From Candidatus Peribacteraceae bacterium (lineage in GTDB: Bacteria; Patescibacteriota; Gracilibacteria; Peribacterales; Peribacteraceae), in NCBI GenBank assembly GCA_028711445.1, contig JAQTSD010000015.1:1-34322 (forward strand): DNA of 34,322 nt, read 5' to 3'. Below the pieces are notes generated by a model. That model searched no databases. It saw only the letters and a program-made list of their open reading frames with translations, and was not told the origin of the DNA. A program made the position numbers and the translations under genes. Shown here piece by piece: positions 1 through 7,325 of this stretch. Numbering within the stretch: position 1 is the first letter of the stretch; each line of letters opens with the position of its first letter.

Positions 1-1587
1 CAGGTAGGCATCCTCGGGTGTGTCTGCGTAGAAGTCGCGCAGGACGGAAACGGCGCGGAAGCCACTTTCTCTGAAGAAAAGCTGTGCGGGGATGTTGCTC
101 TCGCGCACTTCCAAGGTGAGACGGGCGCGGCGCTGACCTGAGAGCTTGCCGATGAGCTTCGCGATCATCTGGGTGCCCACACCTTTGCGTCGCTGGCCTG
201 CCGCGACGGCGAAATTCAAGACATGGAGGCGTGTCTTATGGAGCTCGTAGATCATGAAGCCCACGATGCGGTCATCGTGCTCCGCCACCATGCCGATGCA
301 GTTGCGCTGTCTCAAACAGTTGATGAAGTCCTCCTCAAGCCAGGGAAACTCGAAGCTGTCCGCTTCGATGCCGAGCACTTCGGGCATGTCCCTGCGGATC
401 ATCCAGCGGATGTGCACGCGGATCTCCTCCCGCTGCTCGGAGCCTTCGCGGTGCGCCACCGATACGGGAGAGAAGTTCATTTGTGCGAGGAACCGTTCCA
501 CTTCCCGGAGTGACTCGCCGATGGCTCCGATGGACATTTTCTTCCGGAGCGGCAGGAGGAGGTTTGCCAGATCTCGCTCCTGCGGTCGATCGGGATCATT
601 ACGATCGCTGAGTAGACGGGTGTTCAATAGCGCTTGCAGGCGACGGCGCAGTTTCACTTGTGCAGGAAAAATGCCCTTGTGTTGAATCTCCATGCGCCGG
701 GAGAGGTCGTGCCACTCCACCTCCGCGTTCTGAAGGGCTTGGTGTGCTTGTTCGCGGGGATCATCCTCATCCTTCTCTTCCTTATAGTCTGTGATAGGTG
801 CGTCCCTCAGTGCTTCCGCCGCCCCCCTCGCACGATCCATCGCAGCTTCCCTCCAGGCAGACAAGTTGGACAGGAGAGCGATTCCCGTACGCACGGCGGC
901 AATGCCTTCCTTGATCCATGCTTTCGCTGCTGTTGGATCCTGCGGAGATGTAAGTGGCTGTTCCTCCTGTTTTGGATCTTCATCTGTTTCATCCTCGGTC
1001 GGTGCCGCCACTCCTTCTTGCCGTGAGGAGCTCATAGGAGACCTCTGAAGCGGCGTATCCGCCAAGGATGGAGCGAGATTCCCCCAGTCGGTGAGAACGA
1101 TGGAGGTAGGGAGGCAGCATTCGAGGATCTGCGTCGCCTCCTCAATCGTTTCCTTCAGGATGGCGAGTGAGAGGGGATGGGAGAGCCGCATGATGCATGC
1201 ATGCAAGCGCTCGCCCTCCGGCCCGTTCAGCTTCGGCAGGATGGCACGGAAAGTATCGTAGAGTCGGCGTTGTGCCTTTTTCAGCTCGTCAATCAGGTTC
1301 TGAAGCCGCGGTGAGAGACTGCGGTAGTATGCCTCAGCGTTTTGCAGATCTTCATAGAGGCCAAAACGTTCCTCATGCCGGTCCAGTGGCAGAGCGGCGA
1401 GCTGGTCGGCGTTCCGCTCCATCTCTTCTGCAGCGAAGCCACGAAGGCCGATGATCGATTCGCATCGCTGAACGAGTTCATACGCGTGGTGGATGGCGGA
1501 CCGGATGCCGGTCTCTTCCGACAGATCGAGCGCATGGCCGATGGTGGCGAGCTCCTCCCGAGCATCGGTGCCTGACCCGGTTTCCAT
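1..1587 (-). CDS. Large protein with C-terminal RimI-like GNAT acetyltransferase domain (3' end outside window)
   Basis: One reading frame stays open on the minus strand from an ATG at 1587 to the window edge (529 codons seen, no stop). Residues 1-370 are charged and mostly helical, with an acidic linker around 190-215 (EDETDEDPKQEE), and match nothing I recognise. From about residue 392 it is a GNAT N-acetyltransferase most like RimI, the enzyme that acetylates the N-terminus of ribosomal protein S18. It has the RimI-like EADSFEFPWLEEDF segment, the acetyl-CoA loop QRRKGVG near 465, and LEVRESNIPAQLFFRESGF. The start is supported by a -10 hexamer 9 nt upstream. A separate rimI start (ATG at 480) is possible, but no stop separates it from the upstream frame, so a fusion is the simpler reading. 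It is divergent from leuS. GNAT assignment is confident; the substrate is inferred. Confidence 0.82.
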   Translation of the reverse strand, partial: METGSGTDAREELATIGHALDLSEETGIRSAIHHAYELVQRCESIIGLRGFAAEEMERNADQLAALPLDRHEERFGLYEDLQNAEAYYRSLSPRLQNLIDELKKAQRRLYDTFRAILPKLNGPEGERLHACIMRLSHPLSLAILKETIEEATQILECCLPTSIVLTDWGNLAPSLADTPLQRSPMSSSRQEGVAAPTEDETDEDPKQEEQPLTSPQDPTAAKAWIKEGIAAVRTGIALLSNLSAWREAAMDRARGAAEALRDAPITDYKEEKDEDDPREQAHQALQNAEVEWHDLSRRMEIQHKGIFPAQVKLRRRLQALLNTRLLSDRNDPDRPQERDLANLLLPLRKKMSIGAIGESLREVERFLAQMNFSPVSVAHREGSEQREEIRVHIRWMIRRDMPEVLGIEADSFEFPWLEEDFINCLRQRNCIGMVAEHDDRIVGFMIYELHKTRLHVLNFAVAAGQRRKGVGTQMIAKLIGKLSGQRRARLTLEVRESNIPAQLFFRESGFRAVSVLRDFYADTPEDAYL

Positions 1588-1602
1588 TGCAGATGTTCTA
1601 TA
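1588..1602 (-). promoter_or_regulatory. -10 element of the GNAT-fusion gene, leaderless type
   Basis: TATAGA at 1602-1597 is followed by 9 nt and the ATG at 1587, with no Shine-Dalgarno sequence. Transcription starting about 7 nt after the hexamer would place the start codon at or next to the mRNA 5' end. No convincing -35 was seen. Confidence 0.55.
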
Positions 1603-1647
1603 CCTGAATAGAAGATTTGCAACTAAGTTCATTCGTGACTTCTCCGC

Positions 1648-1683
1648 TTGTGATCGCGGCCTTTTGCAGGCTATAGTTGAGCC
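1648..1683 (+). promoter_or_regulatory. leuS promoter, leaderless type
   Basis: TATAGT at 1672-1677 lies 6 nt before the GTG start at 1684. A weak -35 (TTGTGA, 1648-1653) sits 18 bp upstream. There is no ribosome binding site. It is divergent from the promoter of the GNAT-fusion gene within 96 bp. Confidence 0.6.
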
Positions 1684-4155
1684 GTGAAAGACCAGTACAA
1701 CCCCACGAAAGTCGAGGACAAATGGCAGAAGCGATGGGAGGAGGCGAAGGCCTTCGAGGTGGATCTGAAGGCGGCCAAGGATCCGTACTACGCGCTCGTG
1801 ATGTTTCCGTATCCCAGCGGGGATAAATTGCACGTGGGACACTGGTACAACTTCGCGCCTGCGGACAGTTACGCGCGCTTCATGCGCATGCACGGGAAAG
1901 ATGTCCTCGAGCCCATGGGGTTCGACGCCTTCGGCTTGCCGGCGGAGAACTACGCCATCAAGAGCGGCATTCACCCCGATACTTCCACGCGCAGTAACGT
2001 CCAGACGATGGTGAAGCAGCTTCGGCGCATGGGGTGCATGTACGACTGGAGCAAGATGGTGAATACGTCCTCACCGGAGTATTATCGGTGGACACAGTGG
2101 CTGTTTCTGCAGATGTACAAGCACGAGCTTGCATACAAAAAGGAAGCCTCTGTGAATTTTTGCCCCAAATGTCAGACGGTACTCGCCAATGAGCAGGCAC
2201 AGGATGGCAAATGCGAACGGTGCGGGACGCCAATCACTCAAAAGTCCCTGGCTCAGTGGTTCTGGAAAATCACAGAGTATTCGCAGAGGCTCCTCGATGG
2301 ACTCGAGGATCTGGACTGGCCGGATAAAACGAAGCTCATGCAGAAGAACTGGATCGGACGGAGCGAGGGCATCAATTTCCGCGAGCGGGTAAAGGACCTT
2401 GATATCGCGTTTGAAGTATATGATTCCATTCCGCAGACATTCCTCGCGCAGACATTCACGGTGATTGCCCCAGAGCATCCTCTTGTCCCAAAGCTTGTTG
2501 CGGGAACATCCTATGAAAAACCCGTCATGGAATTTGTGGAGAGGATTCGCAGGAAGAAGCTCGCAGACAAGTTTAAAATCGAGGAAGAAGCAGAGGGTAT
2601 CTTCACGGGACGGTACGTGGACAATCCATTCGGAACCGGAGATCTCCCCATTTGGGTGTGCTCCTATGTTCTTGCAGACTATGGAACGGGCATCGTGAAC
2701 TGCAGTGCCCATGACGAGCGGGACTTCGCATTCGCCAAGAAATACAAAATTCCTCTTAAAGTGGTCTTGTTGCCCAAGGATCATGCGTTGGCAGAAAAGG
2801 TGAAGAACCTCGAAGTGTTTTATCGTGAGCCGGATGGCATCATCCAGACTCCGGGGGCGGCGTTCGGTATGACGTGGGAACAATCCCGTAAAAGAGTTAT
2901 CGACTACATCGAGATGAAGGGATTTGGAACGACGCGCGTGCACTACCGTCTTCGTGACTGGCTCATTTCGCGTCAGCGCTACTGGGGTGCCCCCATTCCC
3001 ATCGTCTACGATCCCGAAGGCAATCCGCATCCTGTTCCTGAGAAACACTTACCATGGCTCTTGTCGGAAGATGTGGAATTCAAGCCCACAGGAAAATCTC
3101 CGCTCACGTATTCCAAAGAATTCGTCAAGCGCACCGAGAATCTCTTCGGCAAAGGCTGGACACCAGAATTCGATACCATGGATACTTTCGTCTGTTCAAG
3201 CTTCTACTATCTGATGTATCTCTCGTCGGAAGGCTTCGGTATGCAGGCTCCACACTTCAGTGAAACGGGAGAGGGAAAGGGCGAGAGGAACCATCTCATC
3301 GACCCGCACGTCGAACGGACGTGGATGCCAGTGTCCATGTACATCGGCGGACCGGAACATGCGTGCATGCATCTGATCTACGCCCGTTTCGTGATGATGG
3401 CGCTCAAGGATGCAGGAATCGTCTCGCACGAAGAGCCGTTCCAGAGACTTGTGCATCAGGGGTTGATCACGAACAAGGGGGCGAAGATGAGTAAGAGCAA
3501 GGGCAATGTGGTGAGTCCGGACGCACTCGTCGAGCGCCACGGGTCCGATGCCTTTCGCATGTACCTCATGTTCATGGGCCCCTTCACCGACGGGGGCGAC
3601 TGGAGCGACACGGGAATCAAGGGGATCGACCGGTTCGTGCAGCGTATCTTCCGGATCCTTCCGGAGAAAATGAGTAAAAAATGTGAACAGAGTTTAGCTC
3701 TTCGTTCAGGGCTCCATCGCACGATCAAGAAGGTGACGGAAGACATCGGGGCGCTGCGGTTCAATACGGCCATCTCTTCGCTCATGGAGCTCCTCAATAC
3801 CATAGAAGGAGAAGCGACGATCCCCGTCGACGTTGCACAGACCTACGTGAAGCTCCTTGCTCCGCTCGCACCACATTTGGCCGAAGAGCTCTGGGAGATG
3901 CTTGGAGGGAAGGGATTCGTCATCGATCAGAAGTGGCCGGCTTTCGATCCGGCATTCATCAAGTCCGATACCCTCACAATCGTTGTGCAGGTGAATGGCA
4001 AAGTGCGCGGAGAGATCGAAGTTGCTGCAGACGCGCCGAAGGAGGAAATACTCAAAGTGGCCAAGAAGCAGCCCAATGTGCAAAAATTTCTGGAGGGAAA
4101 GAGCATCAAAAAGGAGATTCTCGTCCCTCAGAAACTGGTGAGTTTTGTTGTTTGA
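1684..4155 (+). CDS. leuS: Leucyl-tRNA synthetase
   Basis: Class I synthetase that charges tRNA-Leu with leucine in the cytosol; 823 aa, a usual bacterial length. Visible signatures are the HIGH motif as HVGH (residues 50-53) after MFPYPSG, a four-Cys knuckle (CPKC...CERC) near 160-180, the editing-domain region ending in GYGTG-like YGTG and HDERDF, and KMSKS at about 601-605. The C-terminal anticodon and leucine-specific domains end in a VQVNGKVRG segment typical of the family. The GTG start is chosen from the -10 placed 6 nt upstream. One oddity is that the threonine-rich editing motif, normally TTRPDT, reads DSIPQT here (see findings). It is a single transcription unit with a hairpin downstream. 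Confidence 0.97.
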   Translation: MKDQYNPTKVEDKWQKRWEEAKAFEVDLKAAKDPYYALVMFPYPSGDKLHVGHWYNFAPADSYARFMRMHGKDVLEPMGFDAFGLPAENYAIKSGIHPDTSTRSNVQTMVKQLRRMGCMYDWSKMVNTSSPEYYRWTQWLFLQMYKHELAYKKEASVNFCPKCQTVLANEQAQDGKCERCGTPITQKSLAQWFWKITEYSQRLLDGLEDLDWPDKTKLMQKNWIGRSEGINFRERVKDLDIAFEVYDSIPQTFLAQTFTVIAPEHPLVPKLVAGTSYEKPVMEFVERIRRKKLADKFKIEEEAEGIFTGRYVDNPFGTGDLPIWVCSYVLADYGTGIVNCSAHDERDFAFAKKYKIPLKVVLLPKDHALAEKVKNLEVFYREPDGIIQTPGAAFGMTWEQSRKRVIDYIEMKGFGTTRVHYRLRDWLISRQRYWGAPIPIVYDPEGNPHPVPEKHLPWLLSEDVEFKPTGKSPLTYSKEFVKRTENLFGKGWTPEFDTMDTFVCSSFYYLMYLSSEGFGMQAPHFSETGEGKGERNHLIDPHVERTWMPVSMYIGGPEHACMHLIYARFVMMALKDAGIVSHEEPFQRLVHQGLITNKGAKMSKSKGNVVSPDALVERHGSDAFRMYLMFMGPFTDGGDWSDTGIKGIDRFVQRIFRILPEKMSKKCEQSLALRSGLHRTIKKVTEDIGALRFNTAISSLMELLNTIEGEATIPVDVAQTYVKLLAPLAPHLAEELWEMLGGKGFVIDQKWPAFDPAFIKSDTLTIVVQVNGKVRGEIEVAADAPKEEILKVAKKQPNVQKFLEGKSIKKEILVPQKLVSFVV

Positions 4156-4206
4156 AGAAGGAGATCGGAGCCTGTCTAAGGAGACCATTGAATCTGATCC
4201 CCTCAT

Positions 4207-4225
4207 CCTCTCCCGTCGGGAGAGG
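4207..4225. repeat. Small hairpin between convergent genes
   Basis: CCTCTCCC (4207-4214) and GGGAGAGG (4218-4225) form a perfect 8-bp stem with a 3-nt loop. It sits between the 3' ends of leuS and the convergent methyltransferase. There is no U-tract on either strand, so it is either a weak terminator or a dispersed repeat of the CTCTCCC/GGGAGAG type. Confidence 0.45.
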
Positions 4226-4263
4226 GAAGGAAGTATCAGCATTGCACGAGAGATTGGAATTAC

Positions 4264-4914
4264 TTACGCAGACGGTCGTGCCAGGATGGCGCAGCGGATG
4301 GTCTCTTGATCGAGCGGAGCCGCGTGGCCCATGACATCATAACCGGCATCGCGCACGAATGCCTCGAGTGATGCAGGTGTGAATCGCCTGCGTGTCTCGG
4401 CGAAAGAATCTTCTCCCATGCCCTTCTTCCATCTCTGCTCTTCGTGCGAGTTTAAGAGTTGCAGCACTTCCATGTTCGATCTTTCCTGAAGCGTGTAATC
4501 AATGATGACGGTGATTGCTTGTGGTTGGGAGAAACGGAGCTTGCGAAGCAGGGGACGTGCCTGCTCAGTTTCCATGCAGCACAGGACGTACGACAGACTT
4601 ACAACATCGAAAGGGATGCGATTGTCCCCGTGTACGTCTTGGGCCGATGCGATGCGGACATTTGGTTGCGGGGATGGCATGATATTTGCGTAGGGATCGA
4701 AGAGATGCAGACGATCTCTACTGTTGGAGATTTCCTCAAGGATGACTCTGGAAACACCTCGCACACCACAGCCGAAGTCCAGAAGGTCCAACTCTTTTTT
4801 ATGCCGGTGGCGATGACGGAGGATGGCGGCATAGATGCCTTCTTGCTTCAGGTATGCTTCATAGTGGCGGCCATTGTAGTTCTGAGGGACAACGCTGATT
4901 GTTTCGGGCTCCAT
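4264..4914 (-). CDS. SAM-dependent methyltransferase, class I fold, substrate unknown
   Basis: A 216-aa protein with the SAM-binding glycine motif LLDFGCGVRG at about residues 43-52, an acidic strand end (LHLFDPY) near 73-79, and a post-motif SLSYVLCC. These fit a small Rossmann methyltransferase of the methyltransf_11/25 kind. No substrate domain is recognisable. It is convergent with leuS and divergent from the rRNA methyltransferase at 4992, sharing a 77-bp promoter region. Its promoter is the best formed in the GC-rich part of the window. It could act on RNA, a small molecule or protein; the fold is confident, the function is not. Confidence 0.75.
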   Translation of the reverse strand: MEPETISVVPQNYNGRHYEAYLKQEGIYAAILRHRHRHKKELDLLDFGCGVRGVSRVILEEISNSRDRLHLFDPYANIMPSPQPNVRIASAQDVHGDNRIPFDVVSLSYVLCCMETEQARPLLRKLRFSQPQAITVIIDYTLQERSNMEVLQLLNSHEEQRWKKGMGEDSFAETRRRFTPASLEAFVRDAGYDVMGHAAPLDQETIRCAILARPSA

Positions 4915-4952
4915 AAGCGCGAGACTCTACGATTCACTTCAAAGCATGTCAA
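4915..4952 (-). promoter_or_regulatory. Consensus sigma-70 promoter, leaderless type
   Basis: TTGACA (4952-4947), 17-bp spacer, TAGAGT (4929-4924), then 9 nt to the ATG at 4914. Because both hexamers and the spacing are near ideal, this is the strongest single support for leaderless starts in this genome. Confidence 0.8.
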
Positions 4953-4979
4953 TTTTCTGCACGAGTTCCAGATTATCCC

Positions 4980-4991
4980 TAGAATGGCGCG
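4980..4991 (+). promoter_or_regulatory. -10 element of the RsmF-like gene, leaderless type
   Basis: TAGAAT at 4980-4985 is followed by 6 nt and the GTG at 4992. It lies back to back with the methyltransferase promoter at 4915-4952, so the two polymerases would compete for nearly the same DNA. No clear -35 was seen. Confidence 0.5.
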
Positions 4992-6425
4992 GTGCCGCAC
5001 CCCCTTGACCGTTACGCGCCCTATACGGATATCGAAGCGCTGAAAACTTCCATGGGCAAGCCCCTGCGTAAGTGCGTGCGCGTGAATACGCTCAAGTGTT
5101 TCGTGGAGCAATTCGCATCGTGGGCGAAGGGGAGGGGATGGGCGCTCACGCAGGTTCCGTGGTGTCGCGAGGGATTCTTCTTGGAGCGGGAGGACCACTC
5201 CCGTGCACTCGGGAAGGATCTTCGGCATCTGCTCGGGCACTTCTACATGCAGGAAGCTGCGAGCATGCTGCCGCCGAGCCTGCTGGATCCCCGGCCCGGC
5301 GAAACGATTCTCGATCTCTGCGCGGCGCCCGGGAGCAAGACGACACAGATGGTGGCGGCGATGGATGGAAGGGGAACGGTGATCGCCAATGATGTGCAGG
5401 AGAATCGACTCTGGACACTCAAGAACGCTCTGTACCGTTCGGGGGTGACGAATTGCATCGTCCTCAAGAAAGTCGGTCAGTGGTACGGCAAGAACATGAC
5501 GGAGCGGTTCGATCGCGTGCTTTGCGATGCCCCGTGTACCGCGCAGGGCACGGCGCGCAAAGGTTCCGATGCGCTCGCGTACTGTTCCGACCGTTCCATC
5601 GCCGCGTGTGCGAGGCTGCAAATGGAGCTCCTCGAGGCGGCGGTGCACGCTTGTAAAGTGGGTGGTCGGATCGTGTACTCCACGTGTACGATGACGGTGG
5701 AAGAGAACGAGAAATTGGTCCTAGACACACTGAACAAATTTAGTGATCAGATAGAAGTCGTCCATCCGAAAGATGCTCTTCCCTCAGGGCTCCAATGGGA
5801 TATGAGTATGGCAATTTCTGATGCGAAAAAAGTCCAAAAATTCCTCAATCCTTCGCTCGAAGTTTTCCACCCTTTTCTTCGCCTCTGGCCCCAGACATAC
5901 GATACGGAAGGATTCTTCGCAGCCGTCTTACAGAAGACCGCTTCGACTCGCGATCCTCTCTCCGTCCCCCCTGTTCCCAAAGAGGAGCAGACGCTGCGGA
6001 ATCATGAGATGACGCATATTATGGAATGGCTGAAGGAAACGTATGGCACGACATTCACGGGAGAGGGCGACACGCTCGTGCGCCGAGGTGAGGCCATTCT
6101 CCTCGTGACGGCCGATACGTGGAATCTGCCGCTCCCCGTCCGCGATTACTCTCTGGGACTACCTTTCTGCAAGGATCTCGGTGACGGGCGTTACCGCTTG
6201 CACTCGGAGCTCGTGACCGCGCGGGGCAATTTTGCGACGAAGAATGTTTGGAGAATCGATGATGACACGTTGCAATCGCTTGAGCGGGGGAGGGACGTCC
6301 CGTGTCCGGCGGAGCTTCTTGGCGATGTGATCCTTGTCTGGAATGATCTGCCGCTCGGCATGGGGCTGGCGCGTGAGGGCACACTGAAGAATCGCCTGTC
6401 ACGCTGGCTGGTGCAGCATGCGTGA
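4992..6425 (+). CDS. rsmF: 16S rRNA m5C methyltransferase, RsmF/NSUN (NOL1/NOP2/sun) family
   Basis: A 477-aa RNA cytosine-5 methyltransferase. Family features are the N-terminal RVNTLK segment (about 30-35), the SAM-binding motif DLCAAPGSKTTQM at about 108-120, motif IV DAPC at about 179-182, and motif VI STC at about 231-233, whose cysteine is the usual nucleophile. The C-terminal 150 residues resemble the PUA-like tail of RsmF/YebU, which modifies C1407 of 16S rRNA in E. coli. RsmB, the other long bacterial member, has an N-terminal NusB-like domain that is absent here. The GTG start is preferred because of the -10 6 nt upstream; the upstream ATG at 4984 is out of frame. Family certain, exact target inferred. 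Confidence 0.9.
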   Translation: MPHPLDRYAPYTDIEALKTSMGKPLRKCVRVNTLKCFVEQFASWAKGRGWALTQVPWCREGFFLEREDHSRALGKDLRHLLGHFYMQEAASMLPPSLLDPRPGETILDLCAAPGSKTTQMVAAMDGRGTVIANDVQENRLWTLKNALYRSGVTNCIVLKKVGQWYGKNMTERFDRVLCDAPCTAQGTARKGSDALAYCSDRSIAACARLQMELLEAAVHACKVGGRIVYSTCTMTVEENEKLVLDTLNKFSDQIEVVHPKDALPSGLQWDMSMAISDAKKVQKFLNPSLEVFHPFLRLWPQTYDTEGFFAAVLQKTASTRDPLSVPPVPKEEQTLRNHEMTHIMEWLKETYGTTFTGEGDTLVRRGEAILLVTADTWNLPLPVRDYSLGLPFCKDLGDGRYRLHSELVTARGNFATKNVWRIDDDTLQSLERGRDVPCPAELLGDVILVWNDLPLGMGLAREGTLKNRLSRWLVQHA

Positions 6426-6439
6426 GGTGAGATGTGGTT

Positions 6440-6467
6440 GTAGGGGCACGGCATGCCGTGCCCCTAC
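6440..6467. repeat. Perfect 28-bp palindrome
   Basis: Two 14-nt arms (GTAGGGGCACGGCA and its exact reverse complement) abut with no spacer, 15 bp past the stop of the RsmF-like gene. In RNA it forms a long GC-rich hairpin on either strand. It lies between convergent genes and may end transcription or be a REP/MITE-like dispersed repeat. Confidence 0.85.
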
Positions 6468-6502
6468 TATCCGTAGTAGTGCAGAGATACGCGCATGACG
6501 AA

Positions 6503-6543
6503 GGAGCCGTCTCCATCCCGCAGGTGCGGGACGGGACGGCTCC
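6503..6543. terminator. Bipartite stem-loop, likely bidirectional transcription end
   Basis: The outer arms GGAGCCGTC (6503-6511) and GACGGCTCC (6535-6543) pair over 9 bp, and inner arms TCCCGC/GCGGGA pair over 6 bp around an AGGT loop. It sits in the convergent gap before the end of the 6572-7081 gene. There is no clean U-tract, so termination is inferred from position. Confidence 0.45.
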
Positions 6544-6571
6544 GGGCCGGAGGAAAGGGGAACGGTCACGT

Positions 6572-7081
6572 TCAGAACGAGCGTTCCATGTTATCTCCCG
6601 CGGCGCGGAAGCTCCGGTCGTTCAAGATCGTCCGGATTTCCGGCTGGAACGCGCACTGGCAGACGACGCGCCGGTAGTTCGCTTTGCGGGCGTAGTCGAG
6701 GATTGCATCGATGAGGATCCCGACGATGGTGCGGCTGTCGAAGCAGCTCTCGTTCGAGGGGATCACGATTGCGAGGATGCGGATGACGCCCTCCGAAGCG
6801 TACATGAGGGCGATCCCTCGGGGCTTCTTCTCCTGCAGTTTTGCGATCCCCAAAGAATAATCCGTGTCGCGCGCCTCTAGTCTTGGCTGCCACCGGGAGC
6901 CGCGCTGCTTCCACACTTCATGGGCGGCATCCTGCTTCTCACGTTGTGAGAAGGCCGTCGGCAGCGGAAGCGCCGCGAACAGACGGTAACCCCAACGGGA
7001 GTAATCGAGGCTCCGTCCAAGGAACTCGAGTAATCCTGCGTTGTGGCCATCAATAATGCGGCCGGTCAGTTCGAGAGACAT
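6572..7081 (-). CDS. Unknown protein, 169 aa
   Basis: I do not recognise this protein. It is soluble, without signal peptide or membrane segment. Recognisable stretches are IIDGHNAGLLEFLGRSLDYSRWGYRLFAALPLP near the N-terminus and a C-terminal half of alternating strands and helices (IRILAIVIPSNES, RTIVGILIDAILDYARKA). The latter could be a small alpha/beta domain with cysteines VCQC. The start at 7081 is chosen over the GTG at 7120 because AAAGGAG lies 7 nt before the ATG. This is a real Shine-Dalgarno site, which most neighbours lack. It is divergent from dnaG and could be coupled to it in regulation. Coding is supported by length, codon use and the ribosome site. Confidence 0.65.
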   Translation of the reverse strand: MSLELTGRIIDGHNAGLLEFLGRSLDYSRWGYRLFAALPLPTAFSQREKQDAAHEVWKQRGSRWQPRLEARDTDYSLGIAKLQEKKPRGIALMYASEGVIRILAIVIPSNESCFDSRTIVGILIDAILDYARKANYRRVVCQCAFQPEIRTILNDRSFRAAGDNMERSF

Positions 7082-7177
7082 GGTCAGACTCCTTTCCCCC
7101 ACGGCATCCTCTTTCTTCACGCGCTCTGTGCGTGTTTAGGTGAAGATTGCCATGGAAAAACAACACAGAACGCGTAC

Positions 7178-7200
7178 GTGACAGAGAACGCCTCTGTCAC
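7178..7200. repeat. Hairpin in the divergent dnaG control region
   Basis: GTGACAGAG (7178-7186) and CTCTGTCAC (7192-7200) form a perfect 9-bp stem with a 5-nt loop. Parts recur nearby: CAGAACGCGTACGTG just upstream and a weak inverted copy at about 7116-7131. No U-tract follows on the plus strand, so an operator or mRNA structure is more likely than a terminator. Confidence 0.6.
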
Positions 7201-7310
7201 AACAAAAAAAAGAGGGTGGATGGGGGATAGAAAATGTTGTGAAGGAACGAAGGGGTCATTGTTCTCCGCGAAGTGGAAAATGCAAGGAGAATCAGGATTT
7301 CCGTCCGTGC

Positions 7311-7325
7311 TATACTCCCTCTCCC
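7311..7325 (+). promoter_or_regulatory. dnaG -10 element, leaderless type
   Basis: TATACT at 7311-7316 is followed by 9 nt and the ATG at 7326. This settles the start: the frame is open further upstream to 7239, but that part would lie before the promoter. No good -35 was seen. Confidence 0.6.
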
